64,000 nucleotides of DNA from Candidatus Roslinia caecavium. GTDB taxonomy: Bacteria > Bacillota > Clostridia > Monoglobales > Monoglobaceae. The stretch covers positions 62,001 through 126,000 of the forward strand of contig CAJFTO010000002.1 of NCBI GenBank assembly GCA_904419955.1, in the 5' to 3' direction. Every line of letters starts with the position of its first letter. Within the stretch, counting starts at the first letter, position 1. Below, piece by piece: positions 27,501-34,398 of this stretch. The notes under the pieces were generated by a model that saw only the letters and a list, made by a program, of their open reading frames with translations, was not told the origin of the DNA and ran no database searches. The translations under genes and the position numbers were made by a program.

Positions 27501-29933
27501 TATATAACCGGAGGCTCTGAATTCCACTTGATGGATCTGAGCGCATTTATGACCGACCTGTTCGTACAGGGAACGCCCGAGTTGGACGAGGATAGTATTC
27601 AAACGGAAGTAGCCAACGTAGACGCGTTTAGGAACGCGGACGAGAACGACCAAAGCTGGTATAAGAAAACCGCGGACGAACTCGGTATGAGCGAGGACGG
27701 CTATGCGGACACCATATACGACAATCTTACAAGAGACGAGTTTGCGATGTCTGAGACCGGACTCAGACAGAGAGACGGTTCGAATTCCGCGACCTCGAGT
27801 TATTCGCTGACGAGCGACGGCGAGGATCTGTACCTGTTTTTCACCGACGTATCGAGCGTCGATAACGGCTCCTACTCGACCGGCAAGGAACTGTACGGTA
27901 TGCGTTATCACAGACTAAACGAGGACTCGGATCTGCCAGACGAGATCACCGACACGGAAGACGGCGGTTTCTCCGACGCGGCGCAGATCACCAACTACAA
28001 TAAGGTAATCGACGAGATGGATATAGTTATGGACGAGAACCACAACGTCAGCCTGGTATCCAACTACTACGAGCAGAGCATTGACGAAAACGGACAGATC
28101 CAGTTCAGCGACAACGCGCTGGTAGAGCTCGAGTTCGTACCCGCAAGCTCGGTAGAGGTGGTGAGCGGCACGATAGAGGTTGACTCCGTGGTAGCCGGCG
28201 TGGAATCTCAGCTCATGTTCGACGTTGAGAACGACGGCATGCTCGTTCAGGAAGGCTACGAATATATGGTCACCAGAAGGAGCGGCGCTGACGGCGCAGA
28301 GACTACGGTAGCTCAGGGCTCGAGCGACACCGTTCTGAAGCCGGGCGATACCGAGAGCGTGGCCGCGGTATTCACGCCAACCGGAGAGAACGCGGATACG
28401 ATAGTTTCGTTCTACGTCCGCAAAGACAATACCGAGGAATGGGGCGAACCGTCGGTAGAACTCAGTATCCCCTACGAGAGCGACCTTGAGTTTACGGATA
28501 CGGAGATAACGACGGACGGCTCTACGGCGAGCCTGGCGTTTGAGATCCAGAACAACGGAAGAAAGCCGTCCGAAGCGGTAGAAGGCGTCCTGTACTCGGT
28601 AGACGACGAGAACAACGCTATGACGACCTACGCGACGTTCGAGATCCCGGCGCTCGCATCCGGCGAGACATACGGATCCACCTTAGAATTTACGCCGAAG
28701 GTATCCGACTTCTCAGAACTCGGCAGGGTAGAACTTAAGATAGACGCGGTGAGCGGCGAGGAGACCGTAGCCGACGGAATGGTGACCCTGTCGTCGATCG
28801 CGCCGATGGTGGCCGAGATCAACGGCGGAGCCGAGAATGTAGTTCTGGACAGCGGCGCTACGCTGCAGCTTGAGACCGCGATAGCTCCTTGGAGCGGAGT
28901 CGCCGGCGAGGTCGAGTACTACAGCGACGACAACAACATAGCGTCTGTCGATGAAAACGGGTTGATCACAGGAAACAGCGCGGGCAACACGACGATCTAC
29001 GCTTACTATCCGCAGAACGGAATCACCGACGATATCGCGGTCAGCGTGACCGAGAGCGGTTCGTCCGGTCAGGGCGGCAGCGGCGGCGGAGGACTTGGAG
29101 CGAACGGTTTTGCGGCCGCGAGCTACACCGTGACCTTCGTCTCAAACGGCGGCTCCGCGGTACAGAGCGCGACCGTAAGCAGCGGAGAGACGGTTTCCGA
29201 ACCGACCGCGCCTCAGAGAGAGGGATACGTATTCGCAGGCTGGTACGCGGACGAGAATCTTGTTACGCCTTACGACTTCTCGACGCCCGTTACTCGTAAC
29301 ATAACGCTGTATGCGAGATGGGAGACGGCGACCGAAGGAGAGGAACAGCAGCCGACTACTACGACGACGTTTACCGACGTACCCGCCGACGCATGGTATG
29401 CGAGCGCAGTTGAATACGTCGCCGAAAACGGTATCATGAACGGCGTGGGAGACAACCTCTTCGATCCGGAGGGAAGCCTGACAAGAGCGATGTTTGTAAC
29501 GATGCTCTACCGCATGGAGGGCGAACCGGCGATAGTCGCGCAACAGACTTTCAGCGACGTGGCGAGCGACGCTTATTACGCTCAGGCGGTGGCTTGGGCG
29601 CATGAGAACGGCGTCGTAAACGGCGTATCCGAGACCGAATTCGATCCGGACGCTCCGATAGCCCGCGAGCAGATGGCGGCGATGATGTACCGTACGGCTC
29701 AGTATCACGGTCAGGGCTTCGAAGGCCTGTACTCTATGCAACTTGAGTATCCGGATGCGGCGGAGATCTCGGAATACGCGGTCGAAGCGGTAATGTGGTG
29801 CACGATGAATGGAGTCTTTAACGGAACCGACGGAGGCAGATTCGCGCCTGCGGACGACTCCACCAGAGCGGAAGCCGCGGCCGTATTCCAGAGATTCTCA
29901 ACGCTGGATTTTATGACGCAGAACGCGGAGTAA
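21573..29933 (+). CDS. Giant secreted SLH surface protein with Calx-beta, CARDB-like, Big2 and InlB repeats
   Basis: A 2,786-residue surface protein. Signal peptide is residues 1-28 (ends MFASAEE). Residues 35-115 and about 285-350 look like the two halves of one Calx-beta domain; between them lies an acidic Glu/Ala/Thr/Val insert with a calcium-loop motif DLDGDGYVSLAEQRE. A second Calx-beta follows (about 350-450). A large beta-rich middle (500-1600) has few clear matches, then a sialidase-like repeat region (about 1,700-2,150, YYSIFDGSSWSSPAQVS), two CARDB-like domains (2,190-2,420), a Big2 domain (2,425-2,500), an InlB/Flg_new repeat (about 2,518-2,585), and three SLH domains (2,599-2,786) for wall anchoring. 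GGAGG precedes the start. Function: adhesion or S-layer scaffold is inferred. Confidence 0.88.
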   Translation: MKKGKRLLSALLTLCMIATIVPTYMFASAEETVTPLEASRLTEDELPGWNIVYFGTAAATLSEDDAVYSVPIYREGDLSGEASVEVRAVDLTALYGEDYELVTEDAEVIGGDETILERYSRESAELEEAEAEQAEETDGSEPAGDEEYVVEGEDDEPETETDAAQTEDGEATLPDPAQTDETAVEEAVAEEAVNEEVAADEAVAEETVTDEEAVEEAVTEETATEETTDLAADLDGDGYVSLAEQREYETGEPSRELTETESQDLIDDIVAETVPNAMNAIDASAKLRVYFAPGESEKTIEFRIMDDNDAESDEAFNLLLTDPDGAAVYMVTSFSAVITDNEETERSEVTFSKSKYKSKDGKVVVTVERKGAEYSVADMTMLSVQDTAKPGENYEEINETVAFAPYETEKEIEIPVAGEGEFEVTLSDLKACTEGKYTKATIVIDEGENANEEGSEEATLAAANGTPGAFGITIDGKSYTVEYNWGEPTGAIMDDSYTPALQVGEYYFPSDQAHGGVFSYGHWDGNKPGGTRTSHYQIDNDSDMSRNYGKLYYYYWVTGKKGSVWTETYAAQPAIFYRFIAPDWTMTSGTFGGQRARFRIVSERGDEKYDLSQDVTGQFGRTLDRSILQIGEGKTRNSDSTFDMYAYSIDQEKNKTPKSYLNFYGAAAMFKRYDVSMETPNGLTYLAPTGTTESIEPAQVTVKSGAQLLYQHETRAIYANSDEESSNLVFSLGNSHVNGHDGKFGYISGYTIRIGSGGENAVTVNYPADFISYLNSRKNKTTGYIDYSASAVNKEINKVNQNLDTIPMDKYFIDWVEQTQVATSDDMDSPGYKQILSFRPVFSYNDVDVTVLAPRGEDGAFNNPQLAEGQTATFHAGDTLDLSATAADPVGTTVVGYEVSTDGGVTFDTITSYTTLFLESFKSYMIRPVIAQNDNRIEIEFANDTARRNLEVLDVIPQSELANDPALSGRTILNLNPNASSAQDKMEPDPGKDYAIRIRVTGDAGNGYVYRPVITDTMTGKTYKTQTYYMNARSRMGDNVLRISVERVRESDLRTYTITGDVASAVAPIRSNGLELKELPVANRTVMIGAGQDLGGNVIAASAMTENDGGYTLMEITAKRGDRIPILISDGLTNGQVAEITIPSSAYNNDDTGYTVNVGRTKISYPTGIPKVTDITYSYDRTANNQSNDNTQNSINIYDDTINITAYVDPAGRVVSRAIFTVYTVTGNKTEYVAYPSESDAGRFTVSIPRMTENLHNGDRVSVRLVDNEKYSFSVGNGTSTVDIEYPDVDTGLVFYTENVLNVPQYYEASEAPTVNVPVVGAAGGSASTGLLSFSRTYWDNQKSGYTLDVNITANYANSAVSTNDKLNALNKYKTAVKNDTSAHNKSEAKKAENIMIEQTINSIESDPYYNPVDPDTSYGIDSLEYQMKQNQKMINDLDSTQQAKDVRAGMTNSRTLSANVGVMLQIEFIYSPVSQEYIFCYGGITIGGTVSFNKNFYTAISFVPCFFNLNGTAQVNIVYGKATTEAERAFTAGEFESLAGNVSEVFAGDTNDAGLDVMFKLTGQVGVGICGVLSARGYMSLKLQFDLGYDQSDVNTGFLMGSEGGIGFDILVGTININLFTAQIGFGSLKNQTSYSFFGGLIDEDGVGIASLAAENTDEGVKLLSTDENGAVVTYRDADAGTADMSTFGQSEAQLAAGSLEPISMTTLLPNAAERTRPQITLLDGGRKFITFVGNDGTGAQVLYYSIFDGSSWSSPAQVSNDGTPDYMPEILDMGDRIAIVWADAERAFTDTDTAMDKLNLMNISGAVYDINAGVMSEETVVAEDEYCNLAPRLSESNGNIYCSYMARDLSGVESEQQLLDMSGVYSAMKYSVYRPGDTAPIDGGFTEVKRPTMTDPLLIDYHMETIDVGGENYIVSAYTIDEDEDLNTGEDRSMWLSLTNIDTGKAYYPIRLEAEGSAASAPQLNKLDGRLYLTYITGGSEFHLMDLSAFMTDLFVQGTPELDEDSIQTEVANVDAFRNADENDQSWYKKTADELGMSEDGYADTIYDNLTRDEFAMSETGLRQRDGSNSATSSYSLTSDGEDLYLFFTDVSSVDNGSYSTGKELYGMRYHRLNEDSDLPDEITDTEDGGFSDAAQITNYNKVIDEMDIVMDENHNVSLVSNYYEQSIDENGQIQFSDNALVELEFVPASSVEVVSGTIEVDSVVAGVESQLMFDVENDGMLVQEGYEYMVTRRSGADGAETTVAQGSSDTVLKPGDTESVAAVFTPTGENADTIVSFYVRKDNTEEWGEPSVELSIPYESDLEFTDTEITTDGSTASLAFEIQNNGRKPSEAVEGVLYSVDDENNAMTTYATFEIPALASGETYGSTLEFTPKVSDFSELGRVELKIDAVSGEETVADGMVTLSSIAPMVAEINGGAENVVLDSGATLQLETAIAPWSGVAGEVEYYSDDNNIASVDENGLITGNSAGNTTIYAYYPQNGITDDIAVSVTESGSSGQGGSGGGGLGANGFAAASYTVTFVSNGGSAVQSATVSSGETVSEPTAPQREGYVFAGWYADENLVTPYDFSTPVTRNITLYARWETATEGEEQQPTTTTTFTDVPADAWYASAVEYVAENGIMNGVGDNLFDPEGSLTRAMFVTMLYRMEGEPAIVAQQTFSDVASDAYYAQAVAWAHENGVVNGVSETEFDPDAPIAREQMAAMMYRTAQYHGQGFEGLYSMQLEYPDAAEISEYAVEAVMWCTMNGVFNGTDGGRFAPADDSTRAEAAAVFQRFSTLDFMTQNAE

Positions 29934-29964
29934 ATTTAATATAAAAGAATAAAAACTAAAACTA

Positions 29965-30004
29965 AAGCGGCGGATCCCGAGAATCCGCAAAAGATCCGCC
30001 GCTT
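29965..30004 (+). terminator. Hairpin after the giant surface-protein gene
   Basis: A perfect 12-base-pair stem, AAGCGGCGGATC with GATCCGCCGCTT, begins about 30 bases after the stop. No T run follows, so it may act as a mRNA-stabilising or Rho-assisted end. Confidence 0.6.
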
Positions 30005-30065
30005 CTAAAAACAGTCAACAAAACAGTCAAGCCGCGGTCTTTCAAGTAAATCCGCGGCGTACATA

Positions 30066-30116
30066 AAAAGCAAAACCGCCGCAAACGCGCTGTTTTAGCG
30101 TATCTACGGCGGTTTT
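30066..30116 (-). terminator. Terminator of tRNA-Pro
   Basis: The arms AAAACCGCCG (30072-30081) and CGGCGGTTTT (30107-30116) form a stem; on the minus strand it is followed by GCTTTTTATG. It lies five bases after the tRNA 3' end and could also stop plus-strand reads. Confidence 0.8.
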
Positions 30117-30120
30117 ACAA

Positions 30121-30197
30121 TGGTCGGGGTTACAGGATTCGAACCTGCGGCCCCTTGGTCCCAAACCAAGTGCGCTACCAAGCTGCGCCAAACCCCG
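30121..30197 (-). tRNA. tRNA-Pro (anticodon UGG)
   Basis: The 77-base gene folds as a cloverleaf: acceptor CGGGGTT with AACCCCG, anticodon stem CTTGG/CCAAG with loop TTTGGGA (anticodon TGG), T arm CAGGTTCGAATCCTG, and an encoded CCA end. Confidence 0.97.
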
Positions 30198-30208
30198 ACA
30201 ACCTGTTT

Positions 30209-30237
30209 AGTATACTATTTTTTTCGGGGTTTGTCAA
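30209..30237 (-). promoter_or_regulatory. Promoter of tRNA-Pro
   Basis: TTGACA (30232-30237), 17-base spacer and TATACT (30209-30214) lie immediately upstream of the tRNA on the minus strand. Confidence 0.85.
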
Positions 30238-30567
30238 TATTTTTTTAATAAATATCAGCGCTAATTCGTATAAATCTAATTTGGGGATAGATTGCAAAAA
30301 ATAAATAATTTACAATAATCCCGCATTTTATACATATTAAATTAAACGCAATACTCGCTTTGTTTTTTAAAATAAATTAATTGCGGCAGACTCTTGCTCT
30401 TATCGCCGTATCGGCTTTTCAATCATATAATCCGCAGAAGAGACAGACCGCAACGCGCGTATTTTGCGTTAAAATATTTTATTAATGCCTTAAACGCTTA
30501 ATATCCAAACTTATAAATATCAGGCTTCATTATAAGTTTTCACTTTTGGGTCAACCGACTCGGCCGT
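30238..30567. other. AT-rich gap between tyrS and tRNA-Pro
   Basis: No gene or strong structure is visible in these 330 bases. A terminator for tyrS would be expected here but I cannot identify a convincing one. Confidence 0.4.
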
Positions 30568-31788
30568 CTATTTTAAAATTATTTTATGGAACGTCTTTTT
30601 ACCCTTTTTTATTATGATCCCCGCGGCAAGCTCTTGCCTGCTAAACGCCGCGTCCGCGATCGATACCCTTTCTCTGTTTACCGAAATACCTCCCTGCTCT
30701 ATCAACCGGCGCGCTTCAGCCCTGCTTTTTGCCAATCCGCAGCGCGTTATCAGATCGACGATCGTAACTTCGCCGCCCGCTTCGTCTTCAGTCAACTCGG
30801 TCGTAGGCATATCCGCGTCCTCTCCTCCGCCCGTAAACAAAGAGCGCGAAACCTTTTTCGCCTTTTCCGCTTCTTCGCTCCCATGGACCAGCGCCGTAAG
30901 CTCGTAGGCCAATATTTCCTTTTTCTCGTTAATACGTTCGTCGGCCCAGTCGTCCATTTCCTCTATTTTCTCGATCGGGATAAAGGTGAGCATGCGGATA
31001 CACTTCATCACGTCGGCGTCGTCGATATTCCTCCAATATTGATAAAAATCAAACGGCGCCGTTTTGTTCGGATCGAGCCAGACTGCGCCGCTCGCGGTCT
31101 TACCCATCTTTTTCCCTTCGCTGTTCATCAGCAGGGTTATGGTCATGGCGTAAGCGTCCTTGCCGGTCTTTCTGCGTATCAGATCCCTGCCCGCCAGCAT
31201 ATTGCTCCACTGGTCGTCTCCGCCAAACTGCATATTACAGCCGTAGTTTTCGCTTAAGTATAAGAAATCGTACGCCTGCATTATCATATAATTAAACTCT
31301 AAGAACGAAAGCCCTCTCTCCATCCTCTGCTTATAACATTCCGCTCTCAGCATATTATTTACCGAAAAACATGCGCCGACCTCGCGGAGCAGGTCTATGT
31401 ATTTAAGATCCAAAAGCCATCCGGCGTTATTTACAACTATAGCCTTATCCTCGCCAAATTCAATAAAACGGCTTATTTGCTTTAAAAAACATTCGCAGTT
31501 ATTCCGGATCGTCTCGGCGGACATCATAGAACGCAGCTCCGTTCTTCCCGACGGATCGCCTATAAATCCCGTGCCGCCTCCGAGCAGCACAACCGGCTTG
31601 TTGCCCGCCATTTGCAGCCGCTTCATAAGACATAACGCCATAAAATGTCCGACGTGCAAAGAGTCGGCGGTCGGATCGAAGCCGATATAGAATTTTGCGC
31701 CGCCGCCGTTTATCAAAGCCTCGATCTCTTTTTCATCGGTTACCTGCGCGATCAAGCCCCTCGCTTTAAGTTCGTCGTAAATTTTCAT
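30568..31788 (-). CDS. tyrS: Tyrosyl-tRNA synthetase
   Basis: This class I synthetase charges tRNA-Tyr. The ATP site HVGH is near residue 48, FIGDPSGR near 76, the tyrosine pocket QAYDFLYL and QFGGDDQWSN near 170-195, and the KMSKS-equivalent is KMGKT near 232. The C-terminal S4 RNA-binding domain (TRCGLAKSRAEARRLIEQGGISVN) is present. Length 406 is typical of the TyrS type. The start has GGAGG upstream. A strong terminator hairpin stands in the 5' leader, so expression is probably controlled by attenuation. Confidence 0.97.
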   Translation of the reverse strand: MKIYDELKARGLIAQVTDEKEIEALINGGGAKFYIGFDPTADSLHVGHFMALCLMKRLQMAGNKPVVLLGGGTGFIGDPSGRTELRSMMSAETIRNNCECFLKQISRFIEFGEDKAIVVNNAGWLLDLKYIDLLREVGACFSVNNMLRAECYKQRMERGLSFLEFNYMIMQAYDFLYLSENYGCNMQFGGDDQWSNMLAGRDLIRRKTGKDAYAMTITLLMNSEGKKMGKTASGAVWLDPNKTAPFDFYQYWRNIDDADVMKCIRMLTFIPIEKIEEMDDWADERINEKKEILAYELTALVHGSEEAEKAKKVSRSLFTGGGEDADMPTTELTEDEAGGEVTIVDLITRCGLAKSRAEARRLIEQGGISVNRERVSIADAAFSRQELAAGIIIKKGKKTFHKIILK

Positions 31789-31859
31789 ATTGATTCCTCC
31801 ATTACAAAAAAATAAACCAGATAAGAATATATCTTATCTGGCCATGAGTCTATGTCCAT
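31785..31859 (-). CDS. Possible tyrosine-containing upstream ORF in the tyrS leader
   Basis: A 24-codon frame begins at ATG 31859, runs through the leader terminator, and ends with a TGA that overlaps the tyrS ATG. It includes the run YSYLVYFF, with three Tyr codons placed in the loop and 3' arm of the terminator. That placement is suggestive of attenuation control, but there is no Shine-Dalgarno site, so translation is doubtful. Confidence 0.25.
   Translation of the reverse strand: MDIDSWPDKIYSYLVYFFVMEESI
31805..31841 (-). terminator. Leader terminator (attenuator) upstream of tyrS
   Basis: Perfect ten-pair stem, CCAGATAAGA with TCTTATCTGG, five-base loop, followed on the minus strand by TTTATTTTTTTG, all between the promoter and the tyrS ribosome-binding site. 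I do not see a T-box sequence (GGGTGGNACCGCG), and the leader is only about 135 bases. Confidence 0.85.
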
Positions 31860-31928
31860 CCGGGAAGTTTTAAATAAAACCACCTTGCAAGGTATAATAA
31901 TTATATACCGTCCGATATTACGGGCGTT

Positions 31929-31957
31929 ATTATACCATGAAAATCGACGTTTGTCAA
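31929..31957 (-). promoter_or_regulatory. Consensus promoter of tyrS
   Basis: TTGACA (31952-31957), 17 bases, TATAAT (31929-31934), reading toward tyrS. Confidence 0.9.
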
Positions 31958-32077
31958 CGCGTAAAAAACGCGAAATTCAATTATCCCCTTAAAGCGTCTG
32001 ACGGGCGAAACGTCCCGCAAACGATCGGAGCCGCCGTAGTCTTCGGTTTTTTAAGCTTTTAATCCAATTCCGACTAA

Positions 32078-32110
32078 TAAAAAAGACGGCGTCCGAACGG
32101 AAACCGTCTT
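32078..32110 (-). terminator. Terminator of rplM-rpsI
   Basis: Stem AAGACGG with CCGTCTT, with an inner TCCG/CGGA pairing, followed on the minus strand by six T residues. Confidence 0.88.
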
Positions 32111-32124
32111 CGAGTACGTAATGA

Positions 32125-32520
32125 TTATCTCTTTGAGAACTGAGGCGCTCTTCTTGCAGCCTTGAGTCCGTACTTCTTTCTCTCTTTCATTCTCGGGTCG
32201 CGGGTCAGGTATCCGGCCGCCTTGAGTATCGGTCTGAATTCCTCGTCTACTTCGAGCAGAGCTCTCGCTATACCGTGACGGATAGCGCCCGCCTGTCCGG
32301 TGAAGCCGCCGCCGTTTACCGTAACCAGAACGTCGAACTTGCCGAGCGTCTTAGTCGCGTCGAGCGGCTGACGTACTACGACCTTCAAGGTCTCTAAACC
32401 GAAGTAATCGTCTATGTCTCTCTTGTTTATAGTTATAGCTCCGGAACCAGGTACTAATCTGACTCTGGCTACGCTGCTCTTTCTTCTGCCTGTACCGTAA
32501 TACTGTACTGTATTTGCCAT
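32125..32520 (-). CDS. rpsI: 30S ribosomal protein S9
   Basis: A 131-residue ribosomal protein of the small-subunit head whose C-terminal tail reaches the P-site tRNA. Diagnostic segments are [19 protein letters not shown] at the start, [22 protein letters not shown] in the middle, and the ending [17 protein letters not shown]. It follows rplM by 19 bases, the usual order, and the pair has its own promoter and terminator. Confidence 0.98.
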   Translation of the reverse strand: MANTVQYYGTGRRKSSVARVRLVPGSGAITINKRDIDDYFGLETLKVVVRQPLDATKTLGKFDVLVTVNGGGFTGQAGAIRHGIARALLEVDEEFRPILKAAGYLTRDPRMKERKKYGLKAARRAPQFSKR

Positions 32521-32539
32521 GATCGTTTAGTCCCCTTTC

Positions 32540-32974
32540 TTAAAATTCGCGCGTCCACTCAACCGGCGACTGCGCCTCGTGTCCATGTTCTGCGCCCGCG
32601 TATATTCTGAGCTTCTTAAGCTCTTTTCTGCCGAGCGAGTTGTGCGGCATCATACCCGTAACCGCAAGCTCCATAGCTTTCTCGGGTCTCTTAGCCATAA
32701 GGTCTTTATAGGACACCTCTTTTAAGTGACCGATATAACCGGTGTGTCTGTACCACTTCTTCTGCATCAGCTTATTGCCCGTGAGGACCGCGTCCTTAGC
32801 GTTTATAACGATAACGTATTCGCCGCAGTCCACGCCCGGCGTGTATTCCGGACGGTGCTTTCCTCTTAATATCGTAGCGACCTGAGCCGCGACTCTTCCG
32901 AGAGGCTTGCCGGCAGCGTCAATGACGTACCACTTTTTCTCAACTTCATTAGGTTTTGCCATGTATGTTGACAT
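32540..32974 (-). CDS. rplM: 50S ribosomal protein L13
   Basis: A 144-residue early-assembly protein of the large subunit. The family core is visible as [43 protein letters not shown] and [26 protein letters not shown] precedes the ATG. It is the first gene of the rplM-rpsI operon, with a structured 130-base leader. Confidence 0.98.
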   Translation of the reverse strand: MSTYMAKPNEVEKKWYVIDAAGKPLGRVAAQVATILRGKHRPEYTPGVDCGEYVIVINAKDAVLTGNKLMQKKWYRHTGYIGHLKEVSYKDLMAKRPEKAMELAVTGMMPHNSLGRKELKKLRIYAGAEHGHEAQSPVEWTREF

Positions 32975-33115
32975 CGTAATGAATACCTCCTATATATATT
33001 TAAGCTTAATAAATTTCAATCGTTTAGCGGCGAATCTCTTCCAACGTCGCCGCAAACGGGCGTAATACCCGCAAAATAACAATAAAATAAACACGTAAAT
33101 TTTACGTGCTTTGTT
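32975..33115 (-). promoter_or_regulatory. Structured leader of rplM-rpsI
   Basis: The transcript should begin near 33109 and open with a perfect hairpin, CACGTAAA/TTTACGTG (33092-33108). Next come CGGG/CCCG (33057-33071) and a long stem between 33021-33033 and 33047-33058 (CGTTT-GCGGCGA with TCGCCGC-TAAACG, bulged). L13 leaders that sense free ribosomal protein are known in Bacillales; this could be an analogue, but I cannot align it to one. Confidence 0.55.
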
Positions 33116-33144
33116 ATTATAATACGAGTTTTTATATTTGTCAA
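33116..33144 (-). promoter_or_regulatory. Consensus promoter of rplM
   Basis: TTGACA (33139-33144), 17 bases, TATAAT (33116-33121). Confidence 0.9.
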
Positions 33145-33366
33145 CACTTTTTTTAATAAATTTAATTTAGGTATTTTACATCTTTGATTTTCGCCTTTTT
33201 TCTTCGTATATCTCTCGTATGCTCTAAACTCAAATTCAAATTTGTATATTTTGACGAATGAAAAATATGCCTCTGATCCCGAGTTTAAAGCCGCGCCGGG
33301 GGCTTTTAAGAGGCGTAATATCGAATTCCCGCGCCTATAACGTTCCCAACAATATATACGCCCCGG
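33145..33366. other. Gap between rplM promoter and HxlR gene
   Basis: AT-rich, with no gene seen. No terminator for the HxlR gene could be identified with confidence. Confidence 0.35.
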
Positions 33367-33699
33367 CTACAGACGATTCTTTTCTCCCCACTCGCACATA
33401 GCGTCGAGGATCGGGATCAACGTCTTTCCCCGCTCCGTCAGGCTGTATTCGACCTTAGGCGGTATCTGGGGATATTCCTCCCGATGCACCAGCCCGTCCG
33501 CTTCAAGTTCCTTAAGCGTCGCGCTCAGCGTCTTATAAGAGATCTCCCCGATATATCTTTTCATCTCGTTAAAACGCACGACCTCGAACTCCATCAGCGT
33601 ATACAGAATGATCATCTTATATTTCCCCTGGATCAGCGACATCGTATAATTAAAGCCCGTGTCCTCAAGCTTTGAGTTTGCAATACATTCCCAGCTCAT
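33367..33699 (-). CDS. HxlR-family winged-helix regulator
   Basis: A 110-residue DNA-binding protein. The winged helix includes GKYKMIILYTLMEFEVVRFNEM, the recognition helix ISYKTLSATLKELEADGLVHR, and the wing YPQIPPKVEYSLTERGKTLIPILDAMCEWG, all standard for HxlR/YodB proteins. Cysteines at residue 5 and near the C terminus could act as redox or electrophile sensors, as in YodB, but this is inference. It is divergent from two flavodoxin-fold genes and a palindromic operator lies in the shared region. Confidence 0.92.
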   Translation of the reverse strand: MSWECIANSKLEDTGFNYTMSLIQGKYKMIILYTLMEFEVVRFNEMKRYIGEISYKTLSATLKELEADGLVHREEYPQIPPKVEYSLTERGKTLIPILDAMCEWGEKNRL

Positions 33700-33719
33700 T
33701 TTTACACTCTCCTAAAGGT

Positions 33720-33772
33720 AAGTATTACACCTTAAGGTGCGTACTTGTTTTAAGTATAATTTATGCTATAAT
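33720..33772 (+). promoter_or_regulatory. Operator and promoter of the flavodoxin-fold genes
   Basis: A near-perfect dyad, AAGTA...CACCTTAAGGTG...TACTT (33720-33746), includes a perfect 12-bp palindrome and touches the -35 box TTGTTT (33745-33750); TATAAT follows at 33767-33772 after 16 bases. The site suits HxlR repression of the plus-strand genes. Confidence 0.75.
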
Positions 33773-33825
33773 TATAATATGCAAAATATCAAAAGTCAAT
33801 ATTATCAAAAAGGAGAGTTAATATT

Positions 33826-34371
33826 ATGGGTAAAAAGATTGTTGTGATCACAGGAAGTCCGCGCAAAGGCGGCAACAGCTTCGCGATGACCGACGCGTTT
33901 ATTAAAGCCGCGGAGGGAAAGGGGCATACGGTAACGCGTTTCGACGCGGCGCAGATGAAGGTCGGCGGCTGCCGCGCCTGCGAGACCTGCTACAGTACGG
34001 GTAAAGCCTGTTCGTTCGACGACGATTTTAACGAGATGGCTCCGGCTATTCTGGACGCGGACGCAGTCGTATTCTCTATGCCGGTCTATTGGTATTCCAT
34101 GCCAGCCCAGATAAAGAGCGCGATCGACAAGATGTATTCGTTCGTGGTCGGGGGCAAGGACATTGCGGATAAGGAGTGCGCGCTGATCGCCTGCTGCGAG
34201 GAGGAAGACATGTCCGTTTTGGACGGCGTAAGGATCCCTTACGAAAGAACGGCGGCGCTGATAAAATGGCGTTCGGTCGGCGAGGTACTGATCCCGGGCG
34301 TCCTCAACCCCGGAGATATAGATAAGACCGACGGTCTTAAAAAGGCGGCCGAACTGGCTGAGAAATTCTAA
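33826..34371 (+). CDS. Flavodoxin-fold iron-sulfur flavoprotein-like reductase
   Basis: A 181-residue NADPH-dependent FMN reductase-fold protein. The FMN phosphate loop is TGSPRKGGNSFAMTDAF, and the flavin-stacking region is SMPVYWYSMPAQIKSAIDKMY. Cysteines at CRACETC and a further Cys six residues on match the compact Cys motif of archaeal/clostridial iron-sulfur flavoproteins, which can hold a 4Fe-4S cluster and reduce oxygen or peroxide. GGAGAG precedes the start. First gene of a two-gene unit controlled by the divergent HxlR protein. Confidence 0.85.
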   Translation: MGKKIVVITGSPRKGGNSFAMTDAFIKAAEGKGHTVTRFDAAQMKVGGCRACETCYSTGKACSFDDDFNEMAPAILDADAVVFSMPVYWYSMPAQIKSAIDKMYSFVVGGKDIADKECALIACCEEEDMSVLDGVRIPYERTAALIKWRSVGEVLIPGVLNPGDIDKTDGLKKAAELAEKF

Positions 34372-34398
34372 AAATATAAGGATACGGAGGAACCGAAC

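Noticed and set aside
31785-31957. T-box riboswitch in the tyrS leader
   Set aside because: The leader after the promoter is only about 135 bases and lacks the GGGTGGNACCGCG motif; AAGGTGG alone is not enough.
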